From positions 43,781,035 to 43,845,034 of the forward strand of contig NC_134843.1 of assembly GCF_965363235.1 (NCBI RefSeq): a stretch of DNA of 64,000 nt. Reading direction: 5' to 3'. The notes under the pieces were generated by a model, which worked only from the letters and a program-made list of their open reading frames with translations, was not told where the DNA came from and did not search any database. Below are positions 22,601-34,092 of the stretch, piece after piece. Numbering within the stretch: the stretch's first letter is position 1; the number at the start of each line of letters is the position of its first letter. The stretch comes from Mytilus galloprovincialis (Eukaryota; Mollusca; Bivalvia; Mytilida; Mytilidae). Made by a program: the position numbers and the translations under genes.

Positions 22601-24799
22601 TGTTTGAAATTTCGTTCTAACTAAACTTTTGCCATCTAAGAGCTTAACGTAATATACCTGTCTATTTCTGTAGACGGCTGTTTATTGTTCACCTATTTAT
22701 TGTTTTTGTCATTCGATAGAAATGTATCCAAAAACTTAATCATATTCAAACAAGGTTCTTCAAGAAGAAAGAAATAAAGCAAGCATGTTCTCCTGTACAA
22801 ATTATGTCAAATCATTAAATAATCATAGAGTGTTATACCTATCATCAGCGTATCGAGATAGAATTGAGATATAAAAAAAATATTTTCCTCGTTTGTGACT
22901 ATCTACGAATGGAAGATATGATCAGACTTTCACCAGTATGACGATGTGTTGCACCACTTGAACAGAAACAGCTTTCCTTTCCATAGATATTTGGTTTACC
23001 GCCGTTTGTTTTGTGTGTTTTTCCATTCTCAATTTTGTTTCTTATTGCCAAATAGCTTTCTTTGAATTCTTTACTTCAGATTCCTATTTGATTTCCAATC
23101 AGTATCTTCTTATCACTCGAGGAGATTAATTTGTTCTTGAATGAGTACCTTGTGGACTGTTGTTAGTTTTTCCGTTTGGCCATGGTGTTGTTTGTCTATA
23201 TATGCCTCAATTATTTTCTTACTCTATGATAAATCATTGTCATGAGATAAAATAATAGAAGAATTTCGACAACTATTCATTTTTATAGTAAACTATATGT
23301 CTATATTTAAGTTTGCTTATTTTAATTAAAAATTCATACTCTCCATATAAGGTCTACAATGGGCTGTTCAAATGTTTTATTCCCAGATGTTTATTCCCCT
23401 GCAGAATGGTTCACAGTAGTAATTTTTAATCCCAACATATTTATAACTACCGAGTGTAAATTTCTATATACATTGTATATTTTTATTTTTCTGATTGCAA
23501 TCTCTTCCGAAAGTAGGACAAATAGAATATGACAGACTCTTCTAATGTCTTTCTTTCGTATCAGACATGCAACTCTAAACTGACTATTGGACTTTAATAG
23601 CTGGCTGTTCGGTGTGAGCCAACTCTGAAGGCCGTACTTTAACCTATAACTTTAAACTTTTTATAAATTGTGATTTGGATGTAGAGTTGTCTCATTGACA
23701 CTCATACAACATCTATTTATTTGTATAAAGTTAATTCTGCAATTGCTGTACACAATCAAAGTCTTTAAATCAAATATTATTTCCATTTTATGTTGATTGT
23801 TTATGTGGTGTATGGTACGTTCAGTTGCCTTAAGTTTAGCTTTAATTTCAGGTTTGTGGAAATTCAGCAGACATCCTAACTATTTTGGAGAAATAGTAAT
23901 CTGGTGGGGAGTATTTATCATCAGCACAAGTATACTGACCTATGGTCAGTGGGCTGCCATACTTAGTCCACTTTTCACAATGACCATACTGTTATTCCTT
24001 AGTGGAATACCTCTTTTGGAAAAGAAATCAGATGAACGCTATAGAAAGTAAGTAAAGAATTTCCAGTTAAATATTTCAGAAACAGATTTTAAACGCTAAG
24101 AAATTATAATCTTTGTTTTAAAAGTCTGTAAATCGTGTCGTTGTATGAAACAATATAAATTAAAGAGATTGGTATCAATGCCAATAAGCAATACGATATA
24201 TACCGTTTACATAGGAATTCATGACCCAATTTAATTTTACAATGTGATTCATATGCTCCATTTTTGCTTGCTGTCGAGTACATTGGACATGAATTGGGTT
24301 TGTTTCGAGATGATATTCCACTATGAATTGTAACACATTTATACAGGAGAAAGGCCATAATAGAACATATGTATTTGTCACTCCAAGCATACTAATATTA
24401 TAAATCCTTGGAATAAAATTTGGCTTCTGAAGTAAACAGAGATTTTATTTTCTTGTTTTTATTTAATTTTGAATGAAGTAATGCACTTAAAACGTTTTGA
24501 TCATATTCTTTGTATGCCAACACATGATTGCATCATATCTTTATCATGTAAATTTGTATCTTTCTCTTACTGAAAAATAACTTTCTCTTGATTTCAGGAA
24601 TGAGTTATATATTGACTACAAGAACCGAACAAGTGCTTTAGTTCCGTTACCCCAGTCATGTTATGGCGCATGTCCCAATTTCCTAAAATGTCTTTGTTGT
24701 TGTGAGTTTCCGTTATACGACCACATGAATGAAGAAAATGAGAAAATTGAAATCAAATCTGATAACGCAGAACCAGATGCCATTGATATCAGGACTTGA
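19693..24799 (+). CDS. DUF1295-family (steroid 5-alpha-reductase-like) multi-pass membrane protein, five exons
   Basis: Coding exons: 19693-19866, 20724-20885, 22026-22236, 23852-24047 and 24598-24799. Every junction is GT/AG and the phases join exactly (0, 0, 1, 2), giving 945 nt and 314 residues. The start ATG has an in-frame TAG nine bases upstream. Hydrophobic segments lie at about residues 11-31, 45-60, 66-85, 104-128, 146-160, 195-215 and 218-238. Family hallmarks are WNWRQIVLT with [13 protein letters not shown] (exon 2), [15 protein letters not shown] across the exon 2/3 join, EAFADIQKF (about 159-167) and SRHPNYFGE (188-196), the likely NADPH/substrate-binding signature of the C-terminal reductase domain. 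The 314-residue length is normal. The tail after [12 protein letters not shown] carries a cysteine cluster and an acidic end. The substrate is unknown in this family, so reductase activity is inference. Introns hold a MITE and A/B family repeats. Confidence 0.9.
20140..20582. mobile_element. MITE in intron 1 of the DUF1295-type gene
   Basis: Ends are inverted copies: AGCCCCAGTCACACTGTCAC on the left and GTGACAGTGTGACTTGGGCT on the right. The interior is full of short 'aacgtag' repeats. No coding content and no clear target duplication. Confidence 0.65.
21510..21890 (+). repeat. Repeat family B copy in intron 2
   Basis: 'aaatggggtatctgccaaag' and 'agacaacaacccgaccac' through 'ggcatccttcagctggcc', 'gacttgggacaggcgc' and 'gtaaacgcataacaatacgcac' match the copies at 4190-4810 (inverse) and 60884 onward. 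Confidence 0.7.
21892..21990 (+). pseudogene. Decayed duplicate of the exon 3 acceptor and exon start
   Basis: 'gagaattaataatactcag...ttttaggctgttagggtgttt' followed by 'acagtaagtttaccac' repeats, about 110 bp upstream, the real 'aagaattaatgattctcaa...cttccaggcagtttgggtgtt' and 'cacagtaagtttaccag'. It includes a usable-looking AG and about 15 codons resembling exon 3 ([10 protein letters not shown]), then an in-frame TAA. It is a non-functional decoy exon or a relic of a short tandem duplication. Confidence 0.65.
23590..23725 (-). repeat. Repeat family A fragment in intron 3
   Basis: 'ctgaaggccgtactttaacctata' and 'gttgtctcattgacactcatac' follow the reverse-strand order of family A, strongly diverged. 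Confidence 0.45.
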
Positions 24800-27223
24800 T
24801 AATGGCCAAAACTTCGTTTAATGCGCCGGTAACTTCATGGAATCAGTGTCGAAACATGCCCAAAGACACATATTCCAATAACAGAGAGCACGTGCGAACA
24901 ACGATGATTTATTAGCTACATTTTTTCATGAAAAGTTTGTAGCGCCATTTTGATGTTCACAGTTCTTAGAACAAGTTGAAAGTTATAATTAAATATTTGT
25001 AAATTCGTCAGTTCTTAAAACAAGTTTAATGTTATAATTAAATATTTGTAAATTCGTTATTTAAGCATATTAACTTTTTTCTTTGCATCAGTATGCGTAC
25101 ATACATTGTATATTAGTATATCTCAAATGTAAAGCTTATCAGAAGCTTGGTTTCAAGGTTGTGACTAGTTCAACGCTAGATGATGTTGATTTGTTAAGAG
25201 AGGTTATTTCATGCGTTGAAACCTCCATTCATTATCTTTTCTTAAATAACTTTTCTTCAAGTCCAGTGTTGTCTGTTGTTTTTCGGTTATTTCTGTTGAT
25301 TGTGCTAACATATGACTAAAGTATTCTTATATAATAAGATGAAATGTAAGCACAGGGTAAACTTCTATATTGCTATGCATTTATCAACCTCCATTCTCGA
25401 ATTCGAACTCACTCAAAGTTTTGTAATCGATAAAATTACAAATTAAACGTCTACAGTGGAATTTAAAGATATAAGACTGCAAAACACATAGCTTGTTAGT
25501 TATAACAACGACGCAACGTTTTAATTAACCTATTTCGGAGTGTGACCGTAAAACACGTATAGTGTTGAATCCAATCATTTCTCCACATATCTCCTGTAAA
25601 AGTAGTTTTTGTGAGACGAGAACCTCCCCTCGTCGTGAGCGCATCGAATTATTTAATATTTATTCTTAAAAACTCCATATAACGGCCAGCATATTTCTGC
25701 TGAGAGATTGAAAGTTAAAATCATCAAGTTTGTCATGGATTTTAATTTAGAGTCGTCTATATGTGTCAATATCTTGAAAAAATTAAGATATGAAGCATAT
25801 ATTCTACGGTAGTATCATTAACAGCAAGTTCACATGGATATATAAGATGTAAATACCTATTGAAATGTGGATTATTTATTATTAACAGGACATAATTAGA
25901 AATTAATTAACTTTGTAAGATGTTCGTTTTCTGTATGGCTTAGAGAAGGTTGTGTATGGATTCTGCTAAAGATGCATAAGACCTGTTGGTGACCTTCTGC
26001 TGTTGTTTTTTTCTATGGTCGGGTTGTCTTTTTGGCACATTCCCCATTTCCATTCTCAATTTTATATAAATATATTAATCAGTAGCGTTACACATTTCGT
26101 GCACATGGGATTGATTGATTGGTTGTTGGTTGCTTTACTCCGCATTAGCACAAAAAGCACATTGGAACATCGGCTACTGCTGTCAATCAACCAAACAAAA
26201 CAAATATGAAGTTGTTAAAAAAAATCTTTTAATTATATTTTATTTTATTAATTGTATTCATAATAGGAACCCGTTTGCGTTTTCACAAAGAAAGATGATA
26301 TGTATCTATTCTAAGTTCAATAAGGTGATAAAGTCTATATATGTCATTTAAGCATGTAGAATAGCAGTGTAAAAACGTAATTTAAGTTATAAAAAACAAC
26401 CGAAAAGAGTCATATATTTTACAACAATTTAAGTTATTTGACTTATTGATAAATCTTGTCTTTATGATTGTGTTCAGCAACGTTTTTCTCTGTTTATCAT
26501 TTTTTTTATTAAAAAAAGACAAAATCCAAAAAAGCTGGTATTTTAAATACATTAACTCCTGTAAGGTGTCGACTGACTGTTTTGAGTAAATGACTTACTT
26601 GTAAATATTATCTTGCTCGTTATTTTTCCGTCATGTAGTTTTTAACTATAATCATATAGTTTTCAAAAACTTTGAAAAATTGTCATGTAAGGGCAATACA
26701 CCCTGTAAGAAGTCGTTTGACAATTCTGGTAAAAAATCTTCAAATACACCAGGCTTACAATTTTTTCCACCAGGCGCGCGTTTTTTCTGACAAGAAAATA
26801 CTGGTGCGAAATATAATTAAAAGTTCAAATCAAAAATATTATCATATCTTTTTTCCTTCGTATGATTTAATCAAAAGCATTTGTTGAGTTATGTATAAAA
26901 CTCTAACCAATGCGTAAAAAACGAAGGTTCGTAAATTGTAAATGGGTTGGTGTTGAACTAAGATGCAGTTTCGCTTATAGCATGTGTATAGCTTGTATAG
27001 CTTAAATAGATATGAACAAACCCGCGTAGCTATTTTTAGATTTATATCATCTCGGAAGTTTTAACTTCAAAACTAATCTAGCAGCTTAACATTTAGAATT
27101 TTTTTAAAGTTTTTGTAACAATAAAAATCGCATAATGTAACTCTATGTACATTATACTGATAGTAAAAAAAAATAGCACATTTGGTTTAAAACTTTCTCC
27201 ATGTTCTTCAAGCTCGTATTCAT
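24800..27223. other. Intergenic between the DUF1295-type gene and the convergent TRIM-like gene
   Basis: It begins with the 3' UTR. A 49-bp tandem duplication ('cagttcttagaacaagtt' to 'taattaaatatttgtaaattcgt') occupies about 24958-25058. A family B scrap on the minus strand ('gaaatggggaatgtgcc...', plus-strand 25978-26065) follows. The remainder is AT-rich without coding support. Hexamers AATAAA on the minus strand near 27119 could end the TRIM-like transcript. Confidence 0.5.
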
Positions 27224-28741
27224 TTATTGAAGACGAAAAAGGTGCGCCAATCCATTTTTCTTATAACATAATAGTAGTTTCTTGTGATGCTTGTCATAGA
27301 AAAGTCCACGTGGATGTCGTATCGCATTAACTTCGTCAATAAGTACCTTCTGATGCTTACCATCATGGGAAATTATTATGACGACCCCGGTATCGGGTCC
27401 AGCTACAAAAATATTTCCATCATTATCTACGGCTATCGGAGCTGAATTCTTTTTTGCTTTGAGTCGGTCGTCGCTTATCGTCCATATTTGTTTTCCTGAT
27501 GTATCAGAACAATACAGTTTATTGTTGTGATCAGCCGTGTAGTATATCCTCTTTTTATATACAGCAATATTTCCGATTCCGGCTATATCGACGTGTATTT
27601 TTCGTACCACCTCTTTATCAATACTAACTTCCTTTATTCCAACGTCATGATCTACAAAATATAGCTTTCCATCATCATAGCAGATACCACGACTGTAATT
27701 TTCAATATACTTTGTAAGTTTTGACTCAAATTGGTTGGTTTTTATGTTTATTATTCTTATCAGTCTTGGCGAAAAAGATACAGCAACCTCATCCATACCA
27801 ACAGCAGTTATATAAAATGGCTTTTCATCTAACGGCAACTCCTTTAGATAGGTCCCGTTCTCATGATGTATGACTAGTCGCTTATTACTACTGTCAATAA
27901 ATACTACATTTTTATTAGGTAAAATAACGCAGCCGTATAATTCCATCAGATGTTTTGCTTGGTGAATGTTAAAAGTGCGTTCAATTTTGAGGACATTTTT
28001 GGTAATATCTGAATCAATCGGCCGCTCTATCTGTGCTTCATGTAATGACGAAGTAGAATATGATCTCAATTTTGACATAAATTTGATCTCTCCCAATGTA
28101 TTGTCCGCCGAGGAAAAGAAGGGATTAATCTGAAAACCGATTTTATATTTCATATTACTTTCTTCCAAAAATGAATTTCGTTCTTTGAATGCATTTTCTT
28201 CAGCCATTTTCATTTCAATAAAAAATTGTTTATCTGTACCAGATCGTTTAAGGGCGAAAAGTCTTTCCTGTATTTTGCAAATTCTCAACTCCTGTTGTAA
28301 TAAATCTTGTTCTGCCTGTTTCACTTTATCATTACGGGTTTTCAATTCACACAGACAACTTTCTTGTTGTATATAAATTCGTTCTATAATCTTTTGAACT
28401 TCCTTTCGGATTGTTTTTTCAACTTCTTGTAAGCTTGATAAATTATGTTTCTGGATTTGTAGGCTGTCTTTTACGGTTTGCAAGAGATCTAGAATGTCCA
28501 GTTCAAGTTTGCCCATTGCTGTTGATGTTTTTACTTTTTGTGCTGCAACTGCAATTTCAAAGATTTGGTCCTTGCATTTTAAATGATCCAAACGATTACA
28601 CACCATACACAATAATTTATCATGACATCGGCAAAAGAAGACAATTTCCTTCTGATGTATCTTGCACAACAGTTCATCGGATTCAGTCGATGGATTGTTT
28701 AAGAAAGTGGACTCACTGTGGTTTCCCCTTTTCTCTGCCAT
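27224..28741 (-). CDS. TRIM-like protein: B-box, coiled coil and NHL-like propeller, no RING
   Basis: 505 residues in one uninterrupted exon. I chose the second ATG (28741): upstream on this strand 'ttttaattgtttcttcag' is a good splice acceptor ending 14 bases before it, so the longer 525-codon reading would translate intron. Residues 26-57 form a B-box: C26-x2-H29-x7-C37, C39/H40/D41, C45-x2-C48, H53, C56. About 70-190 is a charged heptad-rich coiled coil. About 260-505 consists of repeated beta-blade-like units (for example GKLYFVDHD, KRIYYTADHNNKLYCSD, GNIFVAGPDTGVVI), typical of the NHL/TRIM2-3-like propellers of expanded molluscan TRIM genes. With no RING, ubiquitin ligase activity is not expected on its own; an adaptor or innate-immune role is inference. 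The stop TAA lies inside CAATAAATG, overlapping a poly(A)-type hexamer. Confidence 0.85.
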   Translation of the reverse strand: MAEKRGNHSESTFLNNPSTESDELLCKIHQKEIVFFCRCHDKLLCMVCNRLDHLKCKDQIFEIAVAAQKVKTSTAMGKLELDILDLLQTVKDSLQIQKHNLSSLQEVEKTIRKEVQKIIERIYIQQESCLCELKTRNDKVKQAEQDLLQQELRICKIQERLFALKRSGTDKQFFIEMKMAEENAFKERNSFLEESNMKYKIGFQINPFFSSADNTLGEIKFMSKLRSYSTSSLHEAQIERPIDSDITKNVLKIERTFNIHQAKHLMELYGCVILPNKNVVFIDSSNKRLVIHHENGTYLKELPLDEKPFYITAVGMDEVAVSFSPRLIRIINIKTNQFESKLTKYIENYSRGICYDDGKLYFVDHDVGIKEVSIDKEVVRKIHVDIAGIGNIAVYKKRIYYTADHNNKLYCSDTSGKQIWTISDDRLKAKKNSAPIAVDNDGNIFVAGPDTGVVIIISHDGKHQKVLIDEVNAIRHPRGLFYDKHHKKLLLCYKKNGLAHLFRLQ

Positions 28742-29024
28742 TAAAAGGCGTGTATCTGAAGAAACAATTAAAATCAAAATGTAAAGATAAATGCAGAACA
28801 AAATGACGAATCACACGGTACTCAAACTTGAGAGAGGTTGAAAGGCCTTCACTTTTTCTATACACCTACAAACAACTAATAGTATTAAAACAGTACAACA
28901 ATAAAGAAGAAAAAAAGGAAACCGCTTCATCCTCGTATGATCTAGACGTTTAGTTCTCTGTTCGAAAACATTGACAAATACTTTCAAATCGGTATAATAG
29001 GACGCTGCTTAAACTGAATTAGAA
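28742..29024. other. 5' region of the TRIM-like gene
   Basis: Contains the probable acceptor just upstream of the start codon. A 5' non-coding exon probably lies further right on the plus strand, possibly beyond foldback 2. No promoter motif can be supported. Confidence 0.4.
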
Positions 29025-29032
29025 GTTTATAA
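29025..29032 (+). repeat. Left 8-bp target duplication of foldback 2
   Basis: GTTTATAA abuts the terminal TGGACGTC. The right partner, 39125-39132, is CTTTATAA (7 of 8 identical). Confidence 0.65.
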
Positions 29033-29034
29033 TG

Positions 29035-29255
29035 GACGTCAAGTTGGTTACTTATTCCCTATTCCTTATTCGTTACCTATTCCCTATTCGTTACCTATTC
29101 GTTACCTATTCCCTATTCCCTATTCGTTACCTATTCGTTACCTATTCCCTATTCCCTATTCGTTACCTATTCGTTACTTATTCCCTATTCCCTATCGTTA
29201 CCTATTCGTTACTTATTCCCTATTCCTTATTCGTTACTTATTCGATTTTTAATAT
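29035..29255 (+). repeat. Left terminal short-repeat array of foldback 2
   Basis: Alternating 11-12 bp units 'cctattcgttac' and 'cctattccctatt'. They generate an apparent protein of repeating RYLFVTYSLFPI, which is not a gene. Confidence 0.85.
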
Positions 29256-29889
29256 CCTTCCCCCTTTTTAATTGTTTATACTCTTATATCTGGTAATAGT
29301 TCTAAATTTGTTGAGGTAAAATGATCTTTTTATGACCTATTTATATGTGTTTGTGCTCAACCGATCCTTTTACTTTATGTTCGATACTCATTTGATCCTT
29401 ATTTGCCTTGTTGATTTTTATACGTTCTACCTTTTAACTGCTTTATGTCCGTATGTTTGAAGATGGATCTTGGTTCGAAGCGATGAAATCACCGTGTTAG
29501 CGCTTGTATAAAAAAGAAGATGTGGTATGATTGCCAATGAGACAACACCCCACAAAAGACCAAAATGACACAGAAATGATCAACTACAGGTCACTGTACA
29601 GCCTTCAACAATGAGCATAGCCCAAACCGTGTAGACCCTATAAAAGGTCCAGACATGACAATCTCAAACAATTCAAACAACAAAACTAATGGCCATATTT
29701 CATATACAAAAAAATAAACAGAAAACAAATATGTAACACAAAAACAAACGATAACTACTTAATTTCAGGCTCTTGTCTAGGGACAGGCACATACTAACAT
29801 AATGTGGTGGGGTTAAACATGTTAGCAGGGTGTACATGGTTTCGGAGCATGCTATTACCTTGTTTAATTCGTTCCATCACTCGCTTATA

Positions 29890-32800
29890 ATTCGCTTATA
29901 ATATGTGTATCATATGTTGCACCTTTTAAAACATGATTTTCAATTGTTTTGTTGTCTCTGGTGGTAGATTTGGGTTCTTAGAGGTGATATAACTCTCTAA
30001 GCGCATATGTACCCTTTCCAGCACTCGGATAATACCCTGTTAAATATTCGTTACTTATTCGCTTTTAATACGTTTGTTGTACGTTGCACCTTTTAGAAAA
30101 GAATTTTTAAATGTGTTCATATCTCTGTTGGTAATAATGTGTTCTTATAGATGAAATACCCCTATTATCGCGTATGTACCCGTTCCAGCGCTCGGATAAT
30201 ACCCTGTTACTTATTCGTTCCTTATTCGCTTTTAATGCGCGGGGTATACGTTGCACCTTGAAATAAATCGTTTTTTAATTGTTTTCATGTCTCTGGTGGT
30301 AACAATGTGTTCTTAGAGATGAAATGACCCTACTAGAGCGCATGTACCCGTTCCAGAGGTCGATTGATACCCTGTTACCTATTCGTTATCTATTCACTTA
30401 TCATACGTTTGTTGTACGTTGCACCTTTTAGAAAATGATTTTCAATTGTACCCATGTCTCTGGTGGTAACAATGTGTTCTTAGAGATGAAATGACCCTAT
30501 TAGCGCGCATGTACCCGTTCCAGCGCTCGGTTAATACCCTGTTACCTATTCGTTACCTATTCGTTACCTATTCACTTATCATACGTTTGTTGTACGTTGC
30601 ACCTTTTAGCAAATGATTTTCAATTGTGTCCATGTCTCTGGTGGTAACAATGTGTTCTTAGAGATGAAATGACCCTATTAGCGCGCATGTACCCGTTCCA
30701 GCGCTCGGTTAATACCCTGTTACCTATTCGTTACCTTTTCGTTACATATTCACTTATAATACGTTTGTTGTACGTTGCACCTTTTAGAAAAGGATTTTCA
30801 ATTGTACCCATGTCTCTGGTGGTAACAATGTGTTCTTAGACATGAAATGACCCTATTAACGCGTAGGTACCCGTTCCAGCGCTCGGTTAATACCCTGTTA
30901 CCTATTCGTTACCTATTCGTGACTTATTCGCTTTTAATACGTTTGTTGTACGTTGCACCTTTTAGAAAAGGATTTTCACTTAAGTTCATATCTCTGGTGG
31001 TTATAATGTGTTCTTATAGATGAAATACTACTATTAGCGCGTATGTACTCGTTCCAGCGCTTGGATAATACCGTTACTTTTTCGTTCCTTATTCGCTTTT
31101 AATGCGCGGGGTATACGTTGCACCTTGAAATAAATCGTTTTTTAATTGTGTTCATTTCTCTGGTGGTAAGAAAGTGTTCTTAGAGATGAAATGACCCTAT
31201 TAGCGCGCATGTACCCGTTCAGCGCTCGGTTAATACCCTGTTACCTATTCGTTACCTATTCACTTATGAGACGTTTACTATACGTTGCACCTTTTAGAAA
31301 AGGATTTTCAATTGTGTCCATGTCTCTGGTGGTAACAATGTGTTTTTAGGGATTAGATTACCCTATTAGCGCGTAGGTACCCGTTCCAGCGCTCGGTTAA
31401 TACCCTGTTACTTATTCGTAACTTATTCGCCTATAATACGTTTGTTATAAGTTGCAACTTTTAGAAAAGGATTTTCAATTGTGTCCATGTCTCTGGTGGT
31501 AACAATGTATTTGATAGATGAAATACCCCTTTTAGCGCGTATGTACCCGTTCCAGCGCTCGGATAATACCCTGTTACTTATTCGTTCCTTATTCGCTTTT
31601 AATGCGCGGGGTATACGTTGCACCTTGAAATAAATCGTTTTTTAATTGTGTTCATGTCTCTGGTGGTAACAATGTGTTCTTAGAGATGAAATGACCCTAT
31701 TAGCGCGTATGTACCCGTTCCAGCGCTCGGATAATAACCTGTTACTTATTCGTTCCTTATTCGCTTTTAATGCGCGGGGTATACGTTGCACTTTAAATAA
31801 ATCGTTTTTAAGCTCACCTGGCCGAAAGGCCAAGTGAGCTTTTCTCATCATTTGGCGTCCGGCGTCCGTCGTCGTCGTCCGTCGTCGTCGTCCTGCGTTA
31901 AATTTTACAAAAATCTTCTTCTTTGAAACTACTGAGCCAAATTTAACCAAACTTGGCCACAATCATCATTGGGGTTTCTTGTTTAAAAAATGTGTCCGGT
32001 GACCCGGCCAACCAACCAAGATGGCCGCCATGGCTAAAAATAGAACATAGGGGTAAAATGCAGTTTTTGGCTTATAACTCAAAAACCAAAGCATTTAGAG
32101 CAAATCTGACAGCAGTAATATTGTTCATCAGGTCAAGATCTATCTGCCCTGAAATTTTCAGATGAATCAGACATTTCGTTGTTGGGTTGCTGCCCTGAAA
32201 AGGTAATTTTAAGGAAATTTTGCTGTTTTTGGTTATTATCTTGAATATTGTTATAGATAGAGATAAACTGTAAACAGCAATAATGTTCAGCAAAGTAAGA
32301 TCTACAAATAAGTCAACATGACCAAAATAGTCAGTTGACCACTTTAGGAGTTATTGCCCTTTATAGTCAATTTTTAACCATTTTTCGTAAATCTTAGTAA
32401 TCTTTTAGAAAAATCTTCTCCTCTGAAACTACTGGGCCAAATTTAACCAAACTTGGCCATAATCATCATTGGGGTATCTTGTTTAAAAAATGTGTCCGGT
32501 GATCCGGCCAACCAACCAAGATGGCCGCCATGGCTAAAAATAGAACATAGGAGTAAAATGCAGTTTTTGGCTTATAACTCAAAAACCAAAGCATTTAGAG
32601 CAAATCTGACAGCAGTAATATTGTTCATCAGGTCAAGATCTATCTGCCCTGAAATTTTCAGATGAATCAGACATTTCGTTGTTGGGTTGCTGCCCTGAAA
32701 AGGTAATTTTAAGGAAATTTTGCTGTTTTTGGTTATTATCTTGAATATTGTTATAGATAGAGATAAACTGTAAACAGCAATAATGTTCAGCAAAGTAAGA

Positions 32801-34092
32801 TCTACAAATAAGTCAACATGACCAAAATAGTCAGTTGACCACTTTAGGAGTTATTGCCCTTTATAGTCAATTTTTAACCATTTTTCGTAAATCTTAGTAA
32901 TCTTTTAGAAAAATCTTCTCCTCTGAAACTACTGGGCCAAATTTAACCAAACTTGGCCATAATCATCATTGGGGTATCTAGTTTAAAAAATGTGTCCGGT
33001 GATCCGGCCAACCAACCAAGATGGCCGCCATGGCTAAAAATAGAACATAGGAGTAAAATGCAGTTTTTGGCTTATAACTCAAAAACCAAAGCATTTAGAG
33101 CAAATCTGACATGGTTATTATTGTTCATCAGGTCAAGATCTATCTGCCCTGAAATATTCAGATGAATCAGACATTTCGTTGTTGGGTTGCTGCCCCTGAA
33201 ATGGTAATTTTGAGGAAATTTTGCTGTTTTTTTGCTATTATCTTGAATATAATTATAGATAGAGATAAACTGTAAACAGCAATAATGTACAGCAAAGTAA
33301 GAACTAAAAATAAGTCAGCATGACCAAAATAGTCAATTGACCCCCTAAGGAGTTATTGCCCTTCATAGTCAATTTTTAACAATTTTCTTAAAATTTGAAG
33401 ATTTTCAATAACATTTTCCACAGAAAGTACTGTTATAGATAGAGATAATTGTAAGCAGCAAGACTGTTTAGTAAAGTAAGATCTACAAACACATTACCAT
33501 CACCAAAACACAATTTTGTCATGAATCCATCTGTGTCTATTGTTTAATATGCACATAGACCAAGGTGAGCGACACAGGCTCTTTAGAGCCTCTAGTTGGT
33601 TATTATCTTGAATATTATAATAGATAGAGATAAACTGTAAAACAGCAATAATGTTCAGCAAAGTAAGATCTACAAATAAGTCAAATGACCAAAATTGTCA
33701 GTTTACCCTTTAAGGAGTTATTGCTTTTTATAGTCATTTTTTAACAATTTTCATAAATTTTTGTAAATTTTTGTAAATTTTTAGAATCTATTTACCACTG
33801 TAATTACTGGGCCAAGTTCATTATAGATAGAGATAATTGTAGCAAGAAAAATTTCCAGTAAAGTAAGATCTACAAACACATCATTATCACCAAAACACAA
33901 TTTTGTCATGAATTTATCTGTGTCCATTGTTTAATATGCACATAAACCAAGGTGAGCGACACAGGCTCTTGAGAGCCTCTAGTTAATTGTGTGCATGTCT
34001 CTGGTGGTAACAATGTGTTCTTAGAGATGAAATAACCCTATTAGCGCGTGTGTACCTGTTCCAGCGCTCGGCTAATACCTTGTTACTTATTC
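29890..34092 (+). repeat. Left satellite arm of foldback 2
   Basis: About twelve monomers of 165-180 bp, recognisable by 'cgttccagcgctcgg', 'taccctgtta', 'cctattcgttacctattc', 'gtttgttgtacgttgcacc' and 'gtctctggtggtaacaatgtg'. It is interrupted at 31810-33982. Each monomer contains one to three copies of 'cctattcgttac', the same unit that builds the terminal array. Confidence 0.85.
31810..33982 (+). mobile_element. Helentron-like family C element with internal 500-bp triplication
   Basis: It starts 'aagctcacctggccgaaag' with 'gccaagtgagctt' (a perfect-ended hairpin), followed by a GTCY/GTC microsatellite ('gtccgtcgtcgtcgtcc'). It ends 'aaggtgagcgacacaggc' then a stem-loop 'aggctcttgagagcct' and CTAG. 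The subterminal GCTCACCT is inverted at the other end as AGGTGAGC. It interrupts a T-run of the satellite (T|T), as known for Helentrons. Inside, a unit of exactly about 500 bp is repeated from about 31905, 32405 and 32905, the first two nearly identical. A further 390-bp partial copy after 33595 repeats the 3' end, so the terminal stem-loop occurs twice. Open frames of 70 and 73 codons inside are repeated with the unit and are not genes. Confidence 0.65.

Noticed and set aside
28185-28806. Plus-strand frames of 63 and 131 codons
   Set aside because: Antisense shadows of the TRIM-like coding exon.
29032-29271. 79-codon frame of repeating RYLFVTYSLFPI
   Set aside because: It is the translation of the 12-bp terminal array of foldback 2; the same artefact appears at 38753-39208 on the other strand.
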